The notes beneath the pieces were generated by a model. That model was not told where the DNA came from. It did not search any database and saw only the letters and a program-made list of their open reading frames with translations. Shown in pieces: positions 1 through 9,227 of a stretch of DNA of 64,000 nt (its first letter is position 1; each line of letters opens with the position of its first letter). Origin of the DNA: an uncultured Chloracidobacterium sp. (GTDB lineage: Bacteria; Acidobacteriota; Blastocatellia; Pyrinomonadales; Pyrinomonadaceae); contig CALDGX010000003.1 of assembly GCA_937941715.1 (NCBI GenBank), positions 1 through 64,000 on the forward strand, given 5' to 3'. Both the position numbers and the translations under genes were made by a program.

Positions 1-2
1 CC

Positions 3-147
3 GAGTCGCTGAGACGCGGAGAAGAGAGAAGGGAAGAAAGGGAAAGGAGGAGAAGGGAAGAAAAGGAGAAGATGGGTCGGGGAGCGGCGGCATCTCAATT
101 TCCTTCTTTCTATCTACCTCCGCGTCTCAGCGTCTCTGCGGTTAAAA
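3..147. repeat. Palindromic repeat cassette 1 in the terminase frame
   Basis: A perfect 15-nt inverted repeat flanks a purine-rich then pyrimidine-rich core: arms at 7-21 and 118-132. The right end reads into CTCTGCGGTTAA. In the terminase frame this end encodes RLSVSAV (residues 18-24), a peptide that recurs at cassettes 2 and 3. Confidence 0.7.
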
Positions 148-2153
148 AGCACCCGTCAAAGCCCGGTTCCGGTTACGCCCGACGCCGGACCTTTGCCAGC
201 GAGAGCACGCCGCTGAGGCCGGCCGCTTTCGAGCCGCTCAAGCCGAAGTTCAACCGGCAAAAGGCCCGCCGCCTCCGCCGTGGCGGCGACAAGGAGGTCT
301 TCAACGCAGAGACGCAGAGACGCGTAGAAGAGAGAACGGAAGAAAGGGAGCCGAGGAAAAGGGAAGAAAAGGATAAAGTGCGGCCGGGTGGTGCCACCGC
401 ATCTTGTTCCGCGTCTTTCGTTCTTCCTCAGCGTCTCAGCGCCTCTGCGGTTGAAACGATCCCCGACTCGGCAGACTCTCCGGGCTCACCTCTTTCTTTC
501 CACGCCTGGCTGAAGACGATGCCGTCGGCGTGGGACTGGGACCTGCGGCATCAGTTGTACCTGTACGAACAACTGCAGAAGGTGACCGACGGCGAGACGA
601 AAAGGCTGATGATCTTCATGCCGCCGCGTCACGGCAAATCGGAGCTTGTGACGGTCCGCTACGCCGCCTTTCGGCTCAGGCAGAGCCCTTCGACGCGGGT
701 CATCATCAGCAGCTACAACCAGAAGCTCGCCGACAACTTTTCGCGAAAGGTCCGCCGCGTCCTCATCGACGACGCCGAGGCCCGAAGAAAAGAAGAAGAG
801 GAGTTTGGGAGTAGGGGAGAAGAGGAGATGCGTCAGCATTCCCCCGCTCCCCTACTCCCTTTCTCCCCATCTTCTTCCTCTCAGCGTCGCGGCGTCTCAG
901 CGGTTAACGATCCCGAGAGCCCTTTTCCGTTTACCCGTCAGCGGCCGCTGAACCGCGTCTCCGAGTGGGAGACGGCCGCCGGCGGCGGGCTCAAGGCGGT
1001 CGGCGTCGGGGCGGGCGTGACGGGCTTCGGCGCCGATCTGATCATCGTCGACGACCCGGTCAAGGGCCGCGAAGAGGCCTCGAGCGAAGCCTGCCGCGAA
1101 AGGCTCTGGAACTGGTTCAACGACGACCTCTCGACCCGCCTCGAACCCGGCGGTGCGATCATCCTCATCCAGACCCGCTGGCACGAGGACGACCTCGCCG
1201 GCCGCCTGCTCCGCGAGGCCGAGGGCGGCGGCGAACAATGGACCGTCGTCTCGCTGCCGGCACTGGCCGAGGCGAGCTCCGAAAGGAGCGCGGACACTCC
1301 TGTCCGCACGGACGCCGCGGCGTCCGAACATGCCTCAGGCACGGATGGCGGCAGCGACCGTCACGCCGTTGAGAACGGCGTTGGGGACAAGAGTGTCCCC
1401 ACTCCGTCTGATCCCTTACGCCGCATCCCCGGCGAGGCACTCTGGCCCGAGCGGTTCCCGGCCGTGTACTTTGAGCGTCTGCGGGAGCGTCGGGGCGAGT
1501 TTCACTTCGCCTCGCTCTATCAGCAGCGGCCCGTGCCGGCCGAGGGCGGCGTCTTCAAACGCGAGTGGTTCCGCTATATCGTCGATCAGCCGCCGAAGGG
1601 CCTCAAGTGGAAACGCGGCTACGACCTCGCCATCTCGACCGCCCGAACGGCCGACTACACGGCGACATTCCGCGTCGCCATCGACGCCTCGGGCTATCTC
1701 TACATCGACGGAGGCTGCCGGCGACGCATCGGCTTTCCCGAGCAAAAGCGGCTCATCTCGCACTACATCCGCACCGAACGCGACACCGAACACGGCATCG
1801 AGACCGCCCTCCACGGCCGTGCCTTTATGCAGGAACTCCACAGCGACGCCCGCCACCACGGACGACGCTTTCGCGGCGTCGACGCCCGCGGCGACAAACT
1901 CCGCCGGGCCGGCACCTGGCTCACCGCCGCCGCCGAAGGACGCATCCGCCTCGTCCGCGGCCACTGGAACCGTGCCTTTGTCGACGAGGTCTGCTCTTTC
2001 CCCCACGGCAAACACGACGACCAGATCGACGCCGTCTCAGTCGCCATGGCCCTCTACGACAAACCGCCCGCGACACTCTTCTTCATCTCGCCCAATAACC
2101 CCAACGGCGAAATACGCGTCGCCGGGCAAAGACCCGTCGCTCGTTTGCCTTAA
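72..2153 (+). CDS. Phage-type terminase large subunit (ATPase/nuclease), carrying in-frame repeat insertions
   Basis: DNA-packaging terminase of the large-subunit family: an ATPase followed by an RNase H-like nuclease. Visible are the Walker A-type PPRHGKSE (residues 184-191), Walker B LIIVDDPVK (323-331), a nuclease-start motif YDLAIST, and the C-terminal nuclease acidic motif HDDQIDA (from 648). The conserved part begins only near residue 140 (FHAWLKTM). Everything before it is mostly repeat-derived and low-complexity. The frame is open back to the window edge with no stop, so the true start may lie upstream; ATG 72 is simply the first ATG. Two further repeat cassettes fall in loops between conserved blocks (about residues 238-278 and 401-446). 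No other phage gene is adjacent, so this is a solitary or domesticated gene or a prophage remnant. Family assignment is firm; activity is unknown. Confidence 0.8.
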   Translation: MGRGAAASQFPSFYLPPRLSVSAVKKHPSKPGSGYARRRTFASESTPLRPAAFEPLKPKFNRQKARRLRRGGDKEVFNAETQRRVEERTEEREPRKREEKDKVRPGGATASCSASFVLPQRLSASAVETIPDSADSPGSPLSFHAWLKTMPSAWDWDLRHQLYLYEQLQKVTDGETKRLMIFMPPRHGKSELVTVRYAAFRLRQSPSTRVIISSYNQKLADNFSRKVRRVLIDDAEARRKEEEEFGSRGEEEMRQHSPAPLLPFSPSSSSQRRGVSAVNDPESPFPFTRQRPLNRVSEWETAAGGGLKAVGVGAGVTGFGADLIIVDDPVKGREEASSEACRERLWNWFNDDLSTRLEPGGAIILIQTRWHEDDLAGRLLREAEGGGEQWTVVSLPALAEASSERSADTPVRTDAAASEHASGTDGGSDRHAVENGVGDKSVPTPSDPLRRIPGEALWPERFPAVYFERLRERRGEFHFASLYQQRPVPAEGGVFKREWFRYIVDQPPKGLKWKRGYDLAISTARTADYTATFRVAIDASGYLYIDGGCRRRIGFPEQKRLISHYIRTERDTEHGIETALHGRAFMQELHSDARHHGRRFRGVDARGDKLRRAGTWLTAAAEGRIRLVRGHWNRAFVDEVCSFPHGKHDDQIDAVSVAMALYDKPPATLFFISPNNPNGEIRVAGQRPVARLP
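301..456. repeat. Palindromic repeat cassette 2 in the terminase frame
   Basis: Imperfect inverted arms of 22-23 nt at 301-322 and 432-454 (about 20 positions pair, one gap), enclosing A/G-rich then T/C-rich sequence. The right end is nearly the same as that of cassette 1 and encodes RLSASAV at residues 121-127 in the same frame. Confidence 0.7.
785..906. repeat. Palindromic repeat cassette 3 inside the terminase ATPase domain
   Basis: Perfect 13-nt inverted repeat (807-819 and 847-859) inside a purine-rich/pyrimidine-rich mirror. The right end (about 880-905) resembles cassettes 1 and 2 and encodes GVSAV at residues 274-278. It separates the conserved block ending RKVRRVLID from the block starting NRVSEWETAAGGG. 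Confidence 0.7.
1280..1413. repeat. Second type of palindromic cassette in the terminase frame
   Basis: A different repeat type. GGACACTCCTGTCC (1292-1305) and GGACAAGAGTGTCC (1385-1398) are inverted copies with one mismatch. Each is itself nearly palindromic, and between them lies a 7-bp hairpin (1364-1380, CGCCGTT/AACGGCG). The insertion sits in a loop between LPALAE and DPLRRIPGEALWPERFP, and the frame stays open through it. Confidence 0.65.
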
Positions 2154-2199
2154 CAATTATGTAAAGCTATTCTTTTTATTAGGTTTCTCGGAGGAAAAA

Positions 2200-3516
<1,317 letters not shown>

Positions 3517-3556
3517 AACGGCAAATGCGGCCCCGGGATTCGTCTCCCATTTGTGA

Positions 3557-3577
3557 CGGAGCGGTAAATTCGCTCCG
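3557..3577. other. Hairpin between ino1 and the C39-like gene
   Basis: CGGAGCG and CGCTCCG form a 7-bp stem with a 7-nt loop. No T-run follows on the plus strand, so it is not a standard intrinsic terminator. It may be a processing or weak attenuation structure upstream of the peptidase gene. Confidence 0.4.
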
Positions 3578-3605
3578 CCGAAGTTAAATAAGTGAGGACG
3601 AATAT

Positions 3606-4118
3606 ATGACTGCAAGATGGGCATCCGATAGCCGTGGAAGATCACATTACCTGCTGCATCAGGAGATGAGCCAGTCATGCGGGCCGGCATGCGTGGCGAT
3701 GGCCGAGAGCTTTTACAAACTGGCCTGTATGGTCGACCCCGAAAGCCGTGCACGGCAGCTCTCGCAGAATTATCCCGGCCGTTTCGACGAGAGCAGCGGC
3801 ACCAAAGCCAGCAACCTGGCATACGTTCTCAACGCCGAAGGCGTGCCGACATACGCCTCGACCGGCGTCGGGGCGGGCAAGCTCTTTGACTACTTTTGGT
3901 ACTACATCGGCGAACGTACCAAGATCATCGCCCATATCGCGTGGGCCGGCGGCGGCGGGCACTTTACGCTGCTTAAACAGATCGATTCGGACCACCGTAT
4001 GATCTTTCTCGACCCGTGGTACGACGTGGTCGAGGTGCCGCGGGCCAGCCTGCCCAACTATAACGCGGGCGGGGCGTCAGGTACGCTCAGCGGTTGGCTG
4101 ACGATCGTGCATAGATGA
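3606..4118 (+). CDS. C39-like (papain-fold) cysteine peptidase, small, no signal peptide
   Basis: A 170-residue protein with the layout of peptidase C39-like domains: Gln19, then C-G-P-A-C with candidate nucleophile Cys25, then GGHF with His119, then a DPW motif with Asp136. This is the order of oxyanion Gln, Cys, His, Asp in papain-like C39 peptidases. There is no signal peptide, membrane helix or ABC-transporter domain, unlike bacteriocin-processing C39 exporters, so it probably acts in the cytoplasm or leaves by an unusual route. GAGG lies about 8 nt before ATG 3606. It precedes a Clp-type ATPase on the same strand after a 290-nt gap, so a functional link is only a suggestion. Confidence 0.7.
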   Translation: MTARWASDSRGRSHYLLHQEMSQSCGPACVAMAESFYKLACMVDPESRARQLSQNYPGRFDESSGTKASNLAYVLNAEGVPTYASTGVGAGKLFDYFWYYIGERTKIIAHIAWAGGGGHFTLLKQIDSDHRMIFLDPWYDVVEVPRASLPNYNAGGASGTLSGWLTIVHR

Positions 4119-4408
4119 CGCCCAAATGGCCAATGGTGGCCGGTTTCCCGAAAAAATATCGCGCGGAGGGATTTTCCGGTTGCGTGAGGAGTAAAACTTG
4201 TGTTAATTGTTGAACTTAAGCGGGCCTTCATACTCGCTGTTGATCTCTGGACGTACTCCTCCAGATTCGAAAGTCCAGCCAACGATTAATCTTTTGAAAT
4301 CATCATTATTGACGACAGATCTGCCGTCGAAATATCGGCAAATTTCGACGCCGGACACGTTCTAAAGGCAAGCGGGGTTTACATAAACACCGCCCAGGAG
4401 ATAAGCAG

Positions 4409-5617
4409 ATGAGACAGGACACGGCAAAGAAAAAGGAAAACACCGGGCGGAGCATCCTGCTCGACCCCGAACGCAAGAGTCCGCGGGCGGCCGAGTTTGA
4501 AGACAAACTGTCGGCCCAGATCGTCGGACAGGAACGCGCCGTTCGCCGCATGAGCGGACTGTTCCAGATCTATCTCGCCGGGATGAACAACCCGTCGCGG
4601 CCGATCGGGACGATGCTCTTTCTCGGGCCGACCGGCTCGGGCAAAACGCGTGTCGTCGAGGCCGCGTCAGAGGTGCTTTTTAATGAGCCGCACACGGTCG
4701 TCAAGATCGACTGTGCCGAGTTTCAGCACTCGCACGAGATCGCCAAACTGATCGGCTCGCCTCCGGGATACCTCGGCCATCGCGAAACATCGCCGATGCT
4801 GACGCAGGAAAATCTCGATAAGGCGCATACTGACGAGACCAAGCTCACCTTTGTCCTGTTTGACGAGATCGAAAAGGCGTCGGACAGCCTGTGGCAGCTG
4901 CTGCTCGGCATTTTGGACAAGGCGACGCTGACGCTCGGCGACAACCGCCGCGTCGATTTTTCGCGGACCGTGGTTATCATGACGTCCAACCTCGGTGCCC
5001 GCGAAATGTCCGAGATGATCTCGGGCGGCATCGGGTTTGCCCCGACCAAGACCGACCAGGTCAAGGCCGACAACGAGATCGACACCAAGATCTACCGAAC
5101 CGCACTCGAGGCGGCAAAGCGTAAATTCTCACCGGAATTTATGAACCGCATCGATAAGGTCGTCGTGTTTCGCAGCCTCAAGGAACATCACCTGAGGCAG
5201 ATCCTCGACATCGAGCTTAAGGCCGTGCAGGACCGCATTACCGAATCGGCAGGCACGAAATTCGTCTTTGAGTGTACCGACGCGGCCAAGGAATACTTGC
5301 TCAGCGAGGGTATCGATCTGAAATACGGTGCCCGGCACCTCAAGCGGTCGATCGAGCGTTTTCTGGTCTATCCGCTGTCTAACCTCGTCGCGACCGAACA
5401 GGTCGAGACCGGCGACCTCGTGATGGTCGACTATGACGACGAGACCAAGATGCTGTATTTCACCAAACAGGCCGGTAAGCTGATCGTGACCGAGAACAAG
5501 AGCGAGTCTGACGCCGATGCACCGCTCGTCAGTGCTGACGGTATCGGCCTGCCGCTGCCGTCGGTCGCCGCCGCTCCGGTAATGAGCAAATCCAAGGGCG
5601 AAAGCGACGAAGTTTAG
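4409..5617 (+). CDS. Single-ring ClpB/ClpA D2-type AAA+ ATPase
   Basis: A 402-residue AAA+ unfoldase-like protein. It contains Walker A GPTGSGKT (73-80), a pore loop GYLG (120-123), Walker B LFDEIEKA (150-157), sensor 1 MTSNLGA and a GARHLKR sensor-2/C-terminal ClpB small domain. It corresponds to only the second ATPase ring of ClpB/ClpA, with no N-domain, first ring or coiled-coil middle domain, followed by a roughly 60-residue Ala/Ser-rich tail. GGAG lies upstream of ATG 4409. No ClpP-type partner is adjacent; the nearest protease is the C39-like protein. A candidate terminator follows at 5633-5660. Whether it is a protease partner, a disaggregase or a remodeler is not shown. Confidence 0.8.
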   Translation: MRQDTAKKKENTGRSILLDPERKSPRAAEFEDKLSAQIVGQERAVRRMSGLFQIYLAGMNNPSRPIGTMLFLGPTGSGKTRVVEAASEVLFNEPHTVVKIDCAEFQHSHEIAKLIGSPPGYLGHRETSPMLTQENLDKAHTDETKLTFVLFDEIEKASDSLWQLLLGILDKATLTLGDNRRVDFSRTVVIMTSNLGAREMSEMISGGIGFAPTKTDQVKADNEIDTKIYRTALEAAKRKFSPEFMNRIDKVVVFRSLKEHHLRQILDIELKAVQDRITESAGTKFVFECTDAAKEYLLSEGIDLKYGARHLKRSIERFLVYPLSNLVATEQVETGDLVMVDYDDETKMLYFTKQAGKLIVTENKSESDADAPLVSADGIGLPLPSVAAAPVMSKSKGESDEV

Positions 5618-5632
5618 CCGACACTGGAAAAT

Positions 5633-5660
5633 GGGGCGAAACATTTCGTCCCAATTTTAT
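5633..5660 (+). terminator. Candidate intrinsic terminator after the AAA+ gene
   Basis: GGGGCGAA pairs with TTCGTCCC (one G-T pair) around a 4-nt loop, followed by AATTTTAT. It lies 16 nt after the AAA+ stop codon. Confidence 0.6.
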
Positions 5661-5871
5661 CAATTCAAATACAACAAGTATTGTGAATAATCATACGTAT
5701 ATGATATGCTTTCATTAATTCGTATTTCCGACTTGATCGGAACGACGATCCGGTCCAGCTGTAAATGCTCGGGCATTTTGTTCTTTGACAATTAAAGTTC
5801 CTGAAAGTTGGCCAAGTGTGGGTCGGATATCAAAATGGCCGGCCGGGCAAGATGTTGCAGGCTTAAAATGG
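5661..5871. other. Intergenic stretch between convergent genes
   Basis: Part of a 304-nt gap between two converging genes, each with its own terminator. The first half is AT-rich (around 5660-5725). It contains a TTGACA-like hexamer near 5787 but no convincing partner box or downstream gene. No ORF or RNA gene recognised. Confidence 0.4.
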
Positions 5872-5894
5872 AAAAAGGCCGCTATGTGCGGCCT
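5872..5894 (-). terminator. Intrinsic terminator of the glycine-rich protein gene
   Basis: Read on the minus strand, AGGCCGC, a 5-nt loop and GCGGCCT are followed by a run of five T (5876-5872). It starts 28 nt beyond the stop codon of the glycine-rich gene. Confidence 0.8.
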
Positions 5895-5921
5895 GTTCGG
5901 ACAATTGGGTTGAACGGGAAT

Positions 5922-7550
5922 TTACCAACACCCGGCGTACCATGAATCGTATAACTCCCAGGTCTGACCACCATCGTAAGATATGTACTGTACCCAGTTG
6001 TAAGGGTTACAGCCCGGGCTTCCTCCACCTCCGTCACCGCCACCGCCGCCAATTTGAGCCGGTATAACGCTGGCGACGCCATCATTTCCTCTTTGTCCGG
6101 CGGAACCGGGGAGCCCAGATCCTCCCGTACTGCCAAATCCTTTAGGTGCCCCGCCTTGCCCACCGGTTCCGTATTGCCCACACATCGCCGGGCCGGGATT
6201 TCCACCCACTCCGGGCGTGCCGGGTTCTCCAAACGACCCACCAAATCCTCGGGCCCCAGCTTGTCCCGGATCACCGCCATTAACGTCCGTAACTATATGT
6301 TGCTGGTTATAGTTAGGAGGATAAACCACGACGATTGTGCCTCCGTTCCCACCGTTCGCTCCATTTCCGCCTTGTCCGCCTTGTCCGCCGTCACCGCCTT
6401 TTCCGGCATCGCCGCCTTTTCCACCGTTACCAACTACACATCGGCAGGTAACGCCGTGGCCGCCGCGTTTGCCCTTCCCGCCATGGCCGCCGTTACCGCC
6501 CGCACCGCCCTGGCCGCCATCGCCTCCTTTTCCCCCACGGGAATAGAATTCGTATGTTGGGTCAGCGTCTTGAAACGGTATATTCACCGATATTGAACCA
6601 CCATTATCGCCAGCAGTGGCATTGTCCGGGGCATTCTCGCCCAGATTGCCATCATTTCCGTCCGTAGCATTCGGAGTATCCCTACCGGCCGGGCCCGTGT
6701 CATCACATGTGCCATCGACCGGATTTGGCGAATCTACTCCATTTGGAGCCTGAGGTTGTGGGGCTGGCGAAGTGCCATTTGCACCCGGTGCGCCGCTTCG
6801 GTCATCTACTAATTCTGTCAGACCGATCCGATTGGCTCGTGCGTCCAACCATTCACGGTTTCCCAAACCACTGACATCGATCGAGACCTTACCTTTGACG
6901 ACAGAATTTTCGCTGAAAAATTGTTCACGATAGGACGCAGAGTTTGGGTCGAGTCCAGCGTAACTACTTGCACCCGCTTTGCTGCGTCTCTCCGTAGTTA
7001 CCATTGAATCAATTGGGACAACAAAGATATCGTAAGGGCCCCGTATCGACACATCCTTACCCTCGAACGTAATTCGATTTGCGATAATGACGGTCGCGCC
7101 GGTCAATTTCAATGACTTCGGAAGGTACAGGTCATTCGCGATATGGACACCTGATATACGATCGCCGGATATTACTTTTGACGGAGAGCGTTCCGCGAGC
7201 GACTTCAATATTTCTCTCGATCGCCGGTCGTATGGGTTTTCGAGTAAAGCTCTACTGTCATTGATCCCAAGAGCCTGAAGATGCTTGGCAAGCTTGCGCT
7301 TTACATTAGCGACCCGAGCCAGTTTGGCTTTGCCATTAAGGTATTCGGCGACCTCGATCTTTGTTGGCAGGGACGCCGGTTCGGAATAGATCGATTGGGT
7401 CTGCGAAGCCGCTCTAAGAACGACCACAGTTTGTGGTGTCGGCGTCGGCGGAATGTTGGTCGCAGCGTTGTTAGTCGTTAGACCTGTGCTCATTCCTGCG
7501 ATTGCCGTCAGCAGGGTTGCCGTAAACAACAGAACTGGTTTTCGGTTCAT
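5922..7550 (-). CDS. Secreted glycine-rich, collagen-like repeat protein
   Basis: A 542-residue exported protein with a Sec-type signal peptide (MNRKPVLLFTATLLTAIAG) and a Pro/Thr linker. A non-repetitive region of about 250 residues follows. The third part is dominated by GG-x and G-x-x repeats (KGGDGG, QGGNGG and similar) and is broken by a short cysteine segment, TCRC. The C-terminus is aromatic-rich (YDGGQTWELYD) and ends in Cys-Trp. No enzyme family is recognised; the architecture resembles surface or matrix proteins and PGRS-like repeats. GGAGACTTCC precedes ATG 7550. Its promoter region holds an 11-G homopolymer, and a terminator follows. Function unknown; extracellular location inferred from the signal peptide. 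Confidence 0.75.
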   Translation of the reverse strand: MNRKPVLLFTATLLTAIAGMSTGLTTNNAATNIPPTPTPQTVVVLRAASQTQSIYSEPASLPTKIEVAEYLNGKAKLARVANVKRKLAKHLQALGINDSRALLENPYDRRSREILKSLAERSPSKVISGDRISGVHIANDLYLPKSLKLTGATVIIANRITFEGKDVSIRGPYDIFVVPIDSMVTTERRSKAGASSYAGLDPNSASYREQFFSENSVVKGKVSIDVSGLGNREWLDARANRIGLTELVDDRSGAPGANGTSPAPQPQAPNGVDSPNPVDGTCDDTGPAGRDTPNATDGNDGNLGENAPDNATAGDNGGSISVNIPFQDADPTYEFYSRGGKGGDGGQGGAGGNGGHGGKGKRGGHGVTCRCVVGNGGKGGDAGKGGDGGQGGQGGNGANGGNGGTIVVVYPPNYNQQHIVTDVNGGDPGQAGARGFGGSFGEPGTPGVGGNPGPAMCGQYGTGGQGGAPKGFGSTGGSGLPGSAGQRGNDGVASVIPAQIGGGGGDGGGGSPGCNPYNWVQYISYDGGQTWELYDSWYAGCW

Positions 7551-7614
7551 GGAAGTCTCCTTGATGTTGTGGGTTCAGAGAATTTTTTTATCTTCGCGAT
7601 GGTAGCATAGATTT

Positions 7615-7625
7615 GGGGGGGGGGG
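7615..7625 (-). promoter_or_regulatory. 11-nt G/C homopolymer between possible promoter boxes
   Basis: On the minus strand, TTGCCC (7628-7623) runs into the C tract. An 18-nt spacer separates it from TACCAT (7604-7599), which lies 48 nt before the start of the glycine-rich gene. The box matches are modest (about 4 of 6 each). The tract makes up part of the spacer, the arrangement seen in slippage-controlled phase-variable promoters. Confidence 0.4.
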
Positions 7626-7710
7626 CAAGAGCAGCTTTTATCTCAAACGAGCCTGACATATCCGAAGCCCTGCAAAAGATGCGGTCGGTGTGATGCGACG
7701 ATGGATCAGC

Positions 7711-9192
7711 CTAGAGGCCGGTCCTGCACCTGCGCACGGCTTCGGCCCATTCCGTGAGCAAACGCTCCGACTTGACTATCGGCATCCCCGGCTCGAATCG
7801 GCGGTCAGCCTGCCAGTGATGGGCCAAATCGCTCTTTGACAACCAAAATCCGACCGCGAGCCCGGCCAGGTACGCTGCACCGAGCGCGGTTGTCTCGGCC
7901 GTTTTCGAGCGTACGACAGGTATCTGCAGAATGTCCGCCTGAAACTGGAGCAGAGCGTTATTCGCGGTCGCGCCGCCGTCAACGCGGAGTTCGGTCAAAT
8001 GGATACCGGAATCGGCATTCATCGCCGTCAGCAGATCGGCCGTCTGAAAGGCGATCGATTCGACCGCCGCCCGGGCGATGTGGGCACGTCCGGTGCCGCG
8101 GGTCAGCCCCGTTATCGCTCCGCGGGCGTCCTGATCCCAATACGGCGACCCGAGTCCCGCAAATGCCGGTACGAAATAAACGCCGCCGTTATCAGGCACC
8201 GACGCGGCAAGGGCCTCGACCTCAGCCGATGTGGCGATAATCCCGAGCGAATCACGCAGCCACTGGATCACGGCACCGCCGATAAAGACGCTGCCCTCGA
8301 GAGCGTATTCGGTGACGCCGCCGATCTTCCAGCCGACGGTCGAGAGCAGCCGATTGTTTGACCCGACGGGCGATGGGCCGACATTCTGCAGCATAAAACA
8401 GCCCGTGCCGTAGGTGTTTTTGGTCGAACCGGCATCAAAACACGCCTGTCCGAAAAGTGCGGCCTGCTGGTCACCGGCGATGCCCGCCATCCTGATGCCG
8501 CGAAGCTCGGCCGGCGATTCGACCTCGCCGTAAACCTCGGACGACGATCGCACCTCGGGCAGTATCGCCCGCGGCACGTCAAAGATCGCTAGTAGTTCGT
8601 CGTCCCAATCGAGCGTGCCGATGTCAAAGAGCATCGTCCGCGAGGCGTTCGAAACGTCCGTGATATGCAGGCGTCCGCCGGTCAGGCGCCAGACGAGCCA
8701 GGTGTCGATCGTACCGAATGCGAGTTCGCCGGCCTCGGCACGCGAGCGTGCACCTTCGACATTGTCGAGCAGCCATTTGATCTTGCTCGCGCTGAAATAG
8801 GCGTCGGTCTCGAGCCCGGTCTTTCGCCTGATCGTTTCGCCGTGAGATGCCCTTACGGCATCGCATATGCCGGCCGTCCGGCGGTCCTGCCAGACGATCG
8901 CGTTATGGATGGGCGCACCGGTCGCACGGTCCCAGATAACGGCCGTCTCACGCTGATTGGTGATCCCGACGGCGGCTATATCCGCGGCGCCGAGACCTGC
9001 TTTGCCGAGAGCCTCGGCGGCAGTTTCGATCTGCGAACGCCAGATCTCGTCAGGGTCGTGCTCGACCCAGCCGCTTTGCGGGTAGATCTGTGTGTATTCA
9101 CGCTGGCTGACCGCGATGGTGTCGCCGTCGTGGTCAAAAATGATCGCCCGGCTGCTGGTCGTGCCCTGGTCAAGTGCGAGTATGTAGGACAT
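7711..9192 (-). CDS. glpK: Glycerol kinase
   Basis: Phosphorylates glycerol to sn-glycerol 3-phosphate using ATP, in the cytoplasm. The 493-residue FGGY-family protein begins with the phosphate-binding DQGTTSSRAI motif, contains NQRET and IVWQDRRT, and the second-lobe signature PAFAGLGSPYWD, all typical of GlpK. It lies 35 nt downstream of a trans-sulfuration enzyme gene on the same strand. No glycerol facilitator or GlpD is nearby. There is no Shine-Dalgarno sequence before ATG 9192, but TATAAA (9203-9198) ends 5 nt before it, so a leaderless transcript is plausible. Confidence 0.95.
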   Translation of the reverse strand: MSYILALDQGTTSSRAIIFDHDGDTIAVSQREYTQIYPQSGWVEHDPDEIWRSQIETAAEALGKAGLGAADIAAVGITNQRETAVIWDRATGAPIHNAIVWQDRRTAGICDAVRASHGETIRRKTGLETDAYFSASKIKWLLDNVEGARSRAEAGELAFGTIDTWLVWRLTGGRLHITDVSNASRTMLFDIGTLDWDDELLAIFDVPRAILPEVRSSSEVYGEVESPAELRGIRMAGIAGDQQAALFGQACFDAGSTKNTYGTGCFMLQNVGPSPVGSNNRLLSTVGWKIGGVTEYALEGSVFIGGAVIQWLRDSLGIIATSAEVEALAASVPDNGGVYFVPAFAGLGSPYWDQDARGAITGLTRGTGRAHIARAAVESIAFQTADLLTAMNADSGIHLTELRVDGGATANNALLQFQADILQIPVVRSKTAETTALGAAYLAGLAVGFWLSKSDLAHHWQADRRFEPGMPIVKSERLLTEWAEAVRRCRTGL

Positions 9193-9197
9193 TGTGT

Positions 9198-9203
9198 TTT
9201 ATA
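9198..9203 (-). promoter_or_regulatory. Candidate -10 box giving a leaderless glpK mRNA
   Basis: TATAAA on the minus strand, five bases before the glpK ATG. Transcription would start at or next to the A of ATG. No clear -35 box was found. Confidence 0.35.
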
Positions 9204-9227
9204 TTCGTAAAAGCGTATATGTGCCGA

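Noticed and set aside
1153..2199. Long N-terminal extension of inositol-phosphate synthase overlapping the terminase
   Set aside because: Ser/Pro/Arg-rich shadow of the terminase frame; the Shine-Dalgarno and conserved start at 2200 define the real gene.
5780..5800. Strong sigma70 promoter at TTGACA near 5787
   Set aside because: No -10 box at proper spacing and no gene downstream on the plus strand.
5917..5936. Possible CRISPR or tandem repeat signal in the glycine-rich gene
   Set aside because: Repetition comes from irregular Gly codons, not from spaced identical repeats.
6054..6596. Plus-strand 180-codon frame opposite the glycine-rich gene
   Set aside because: Pro/Ala-rich antisense image of the Gly repeats, no ribosome-binding site; the minus-strand gene has a signal peptide and terminator.
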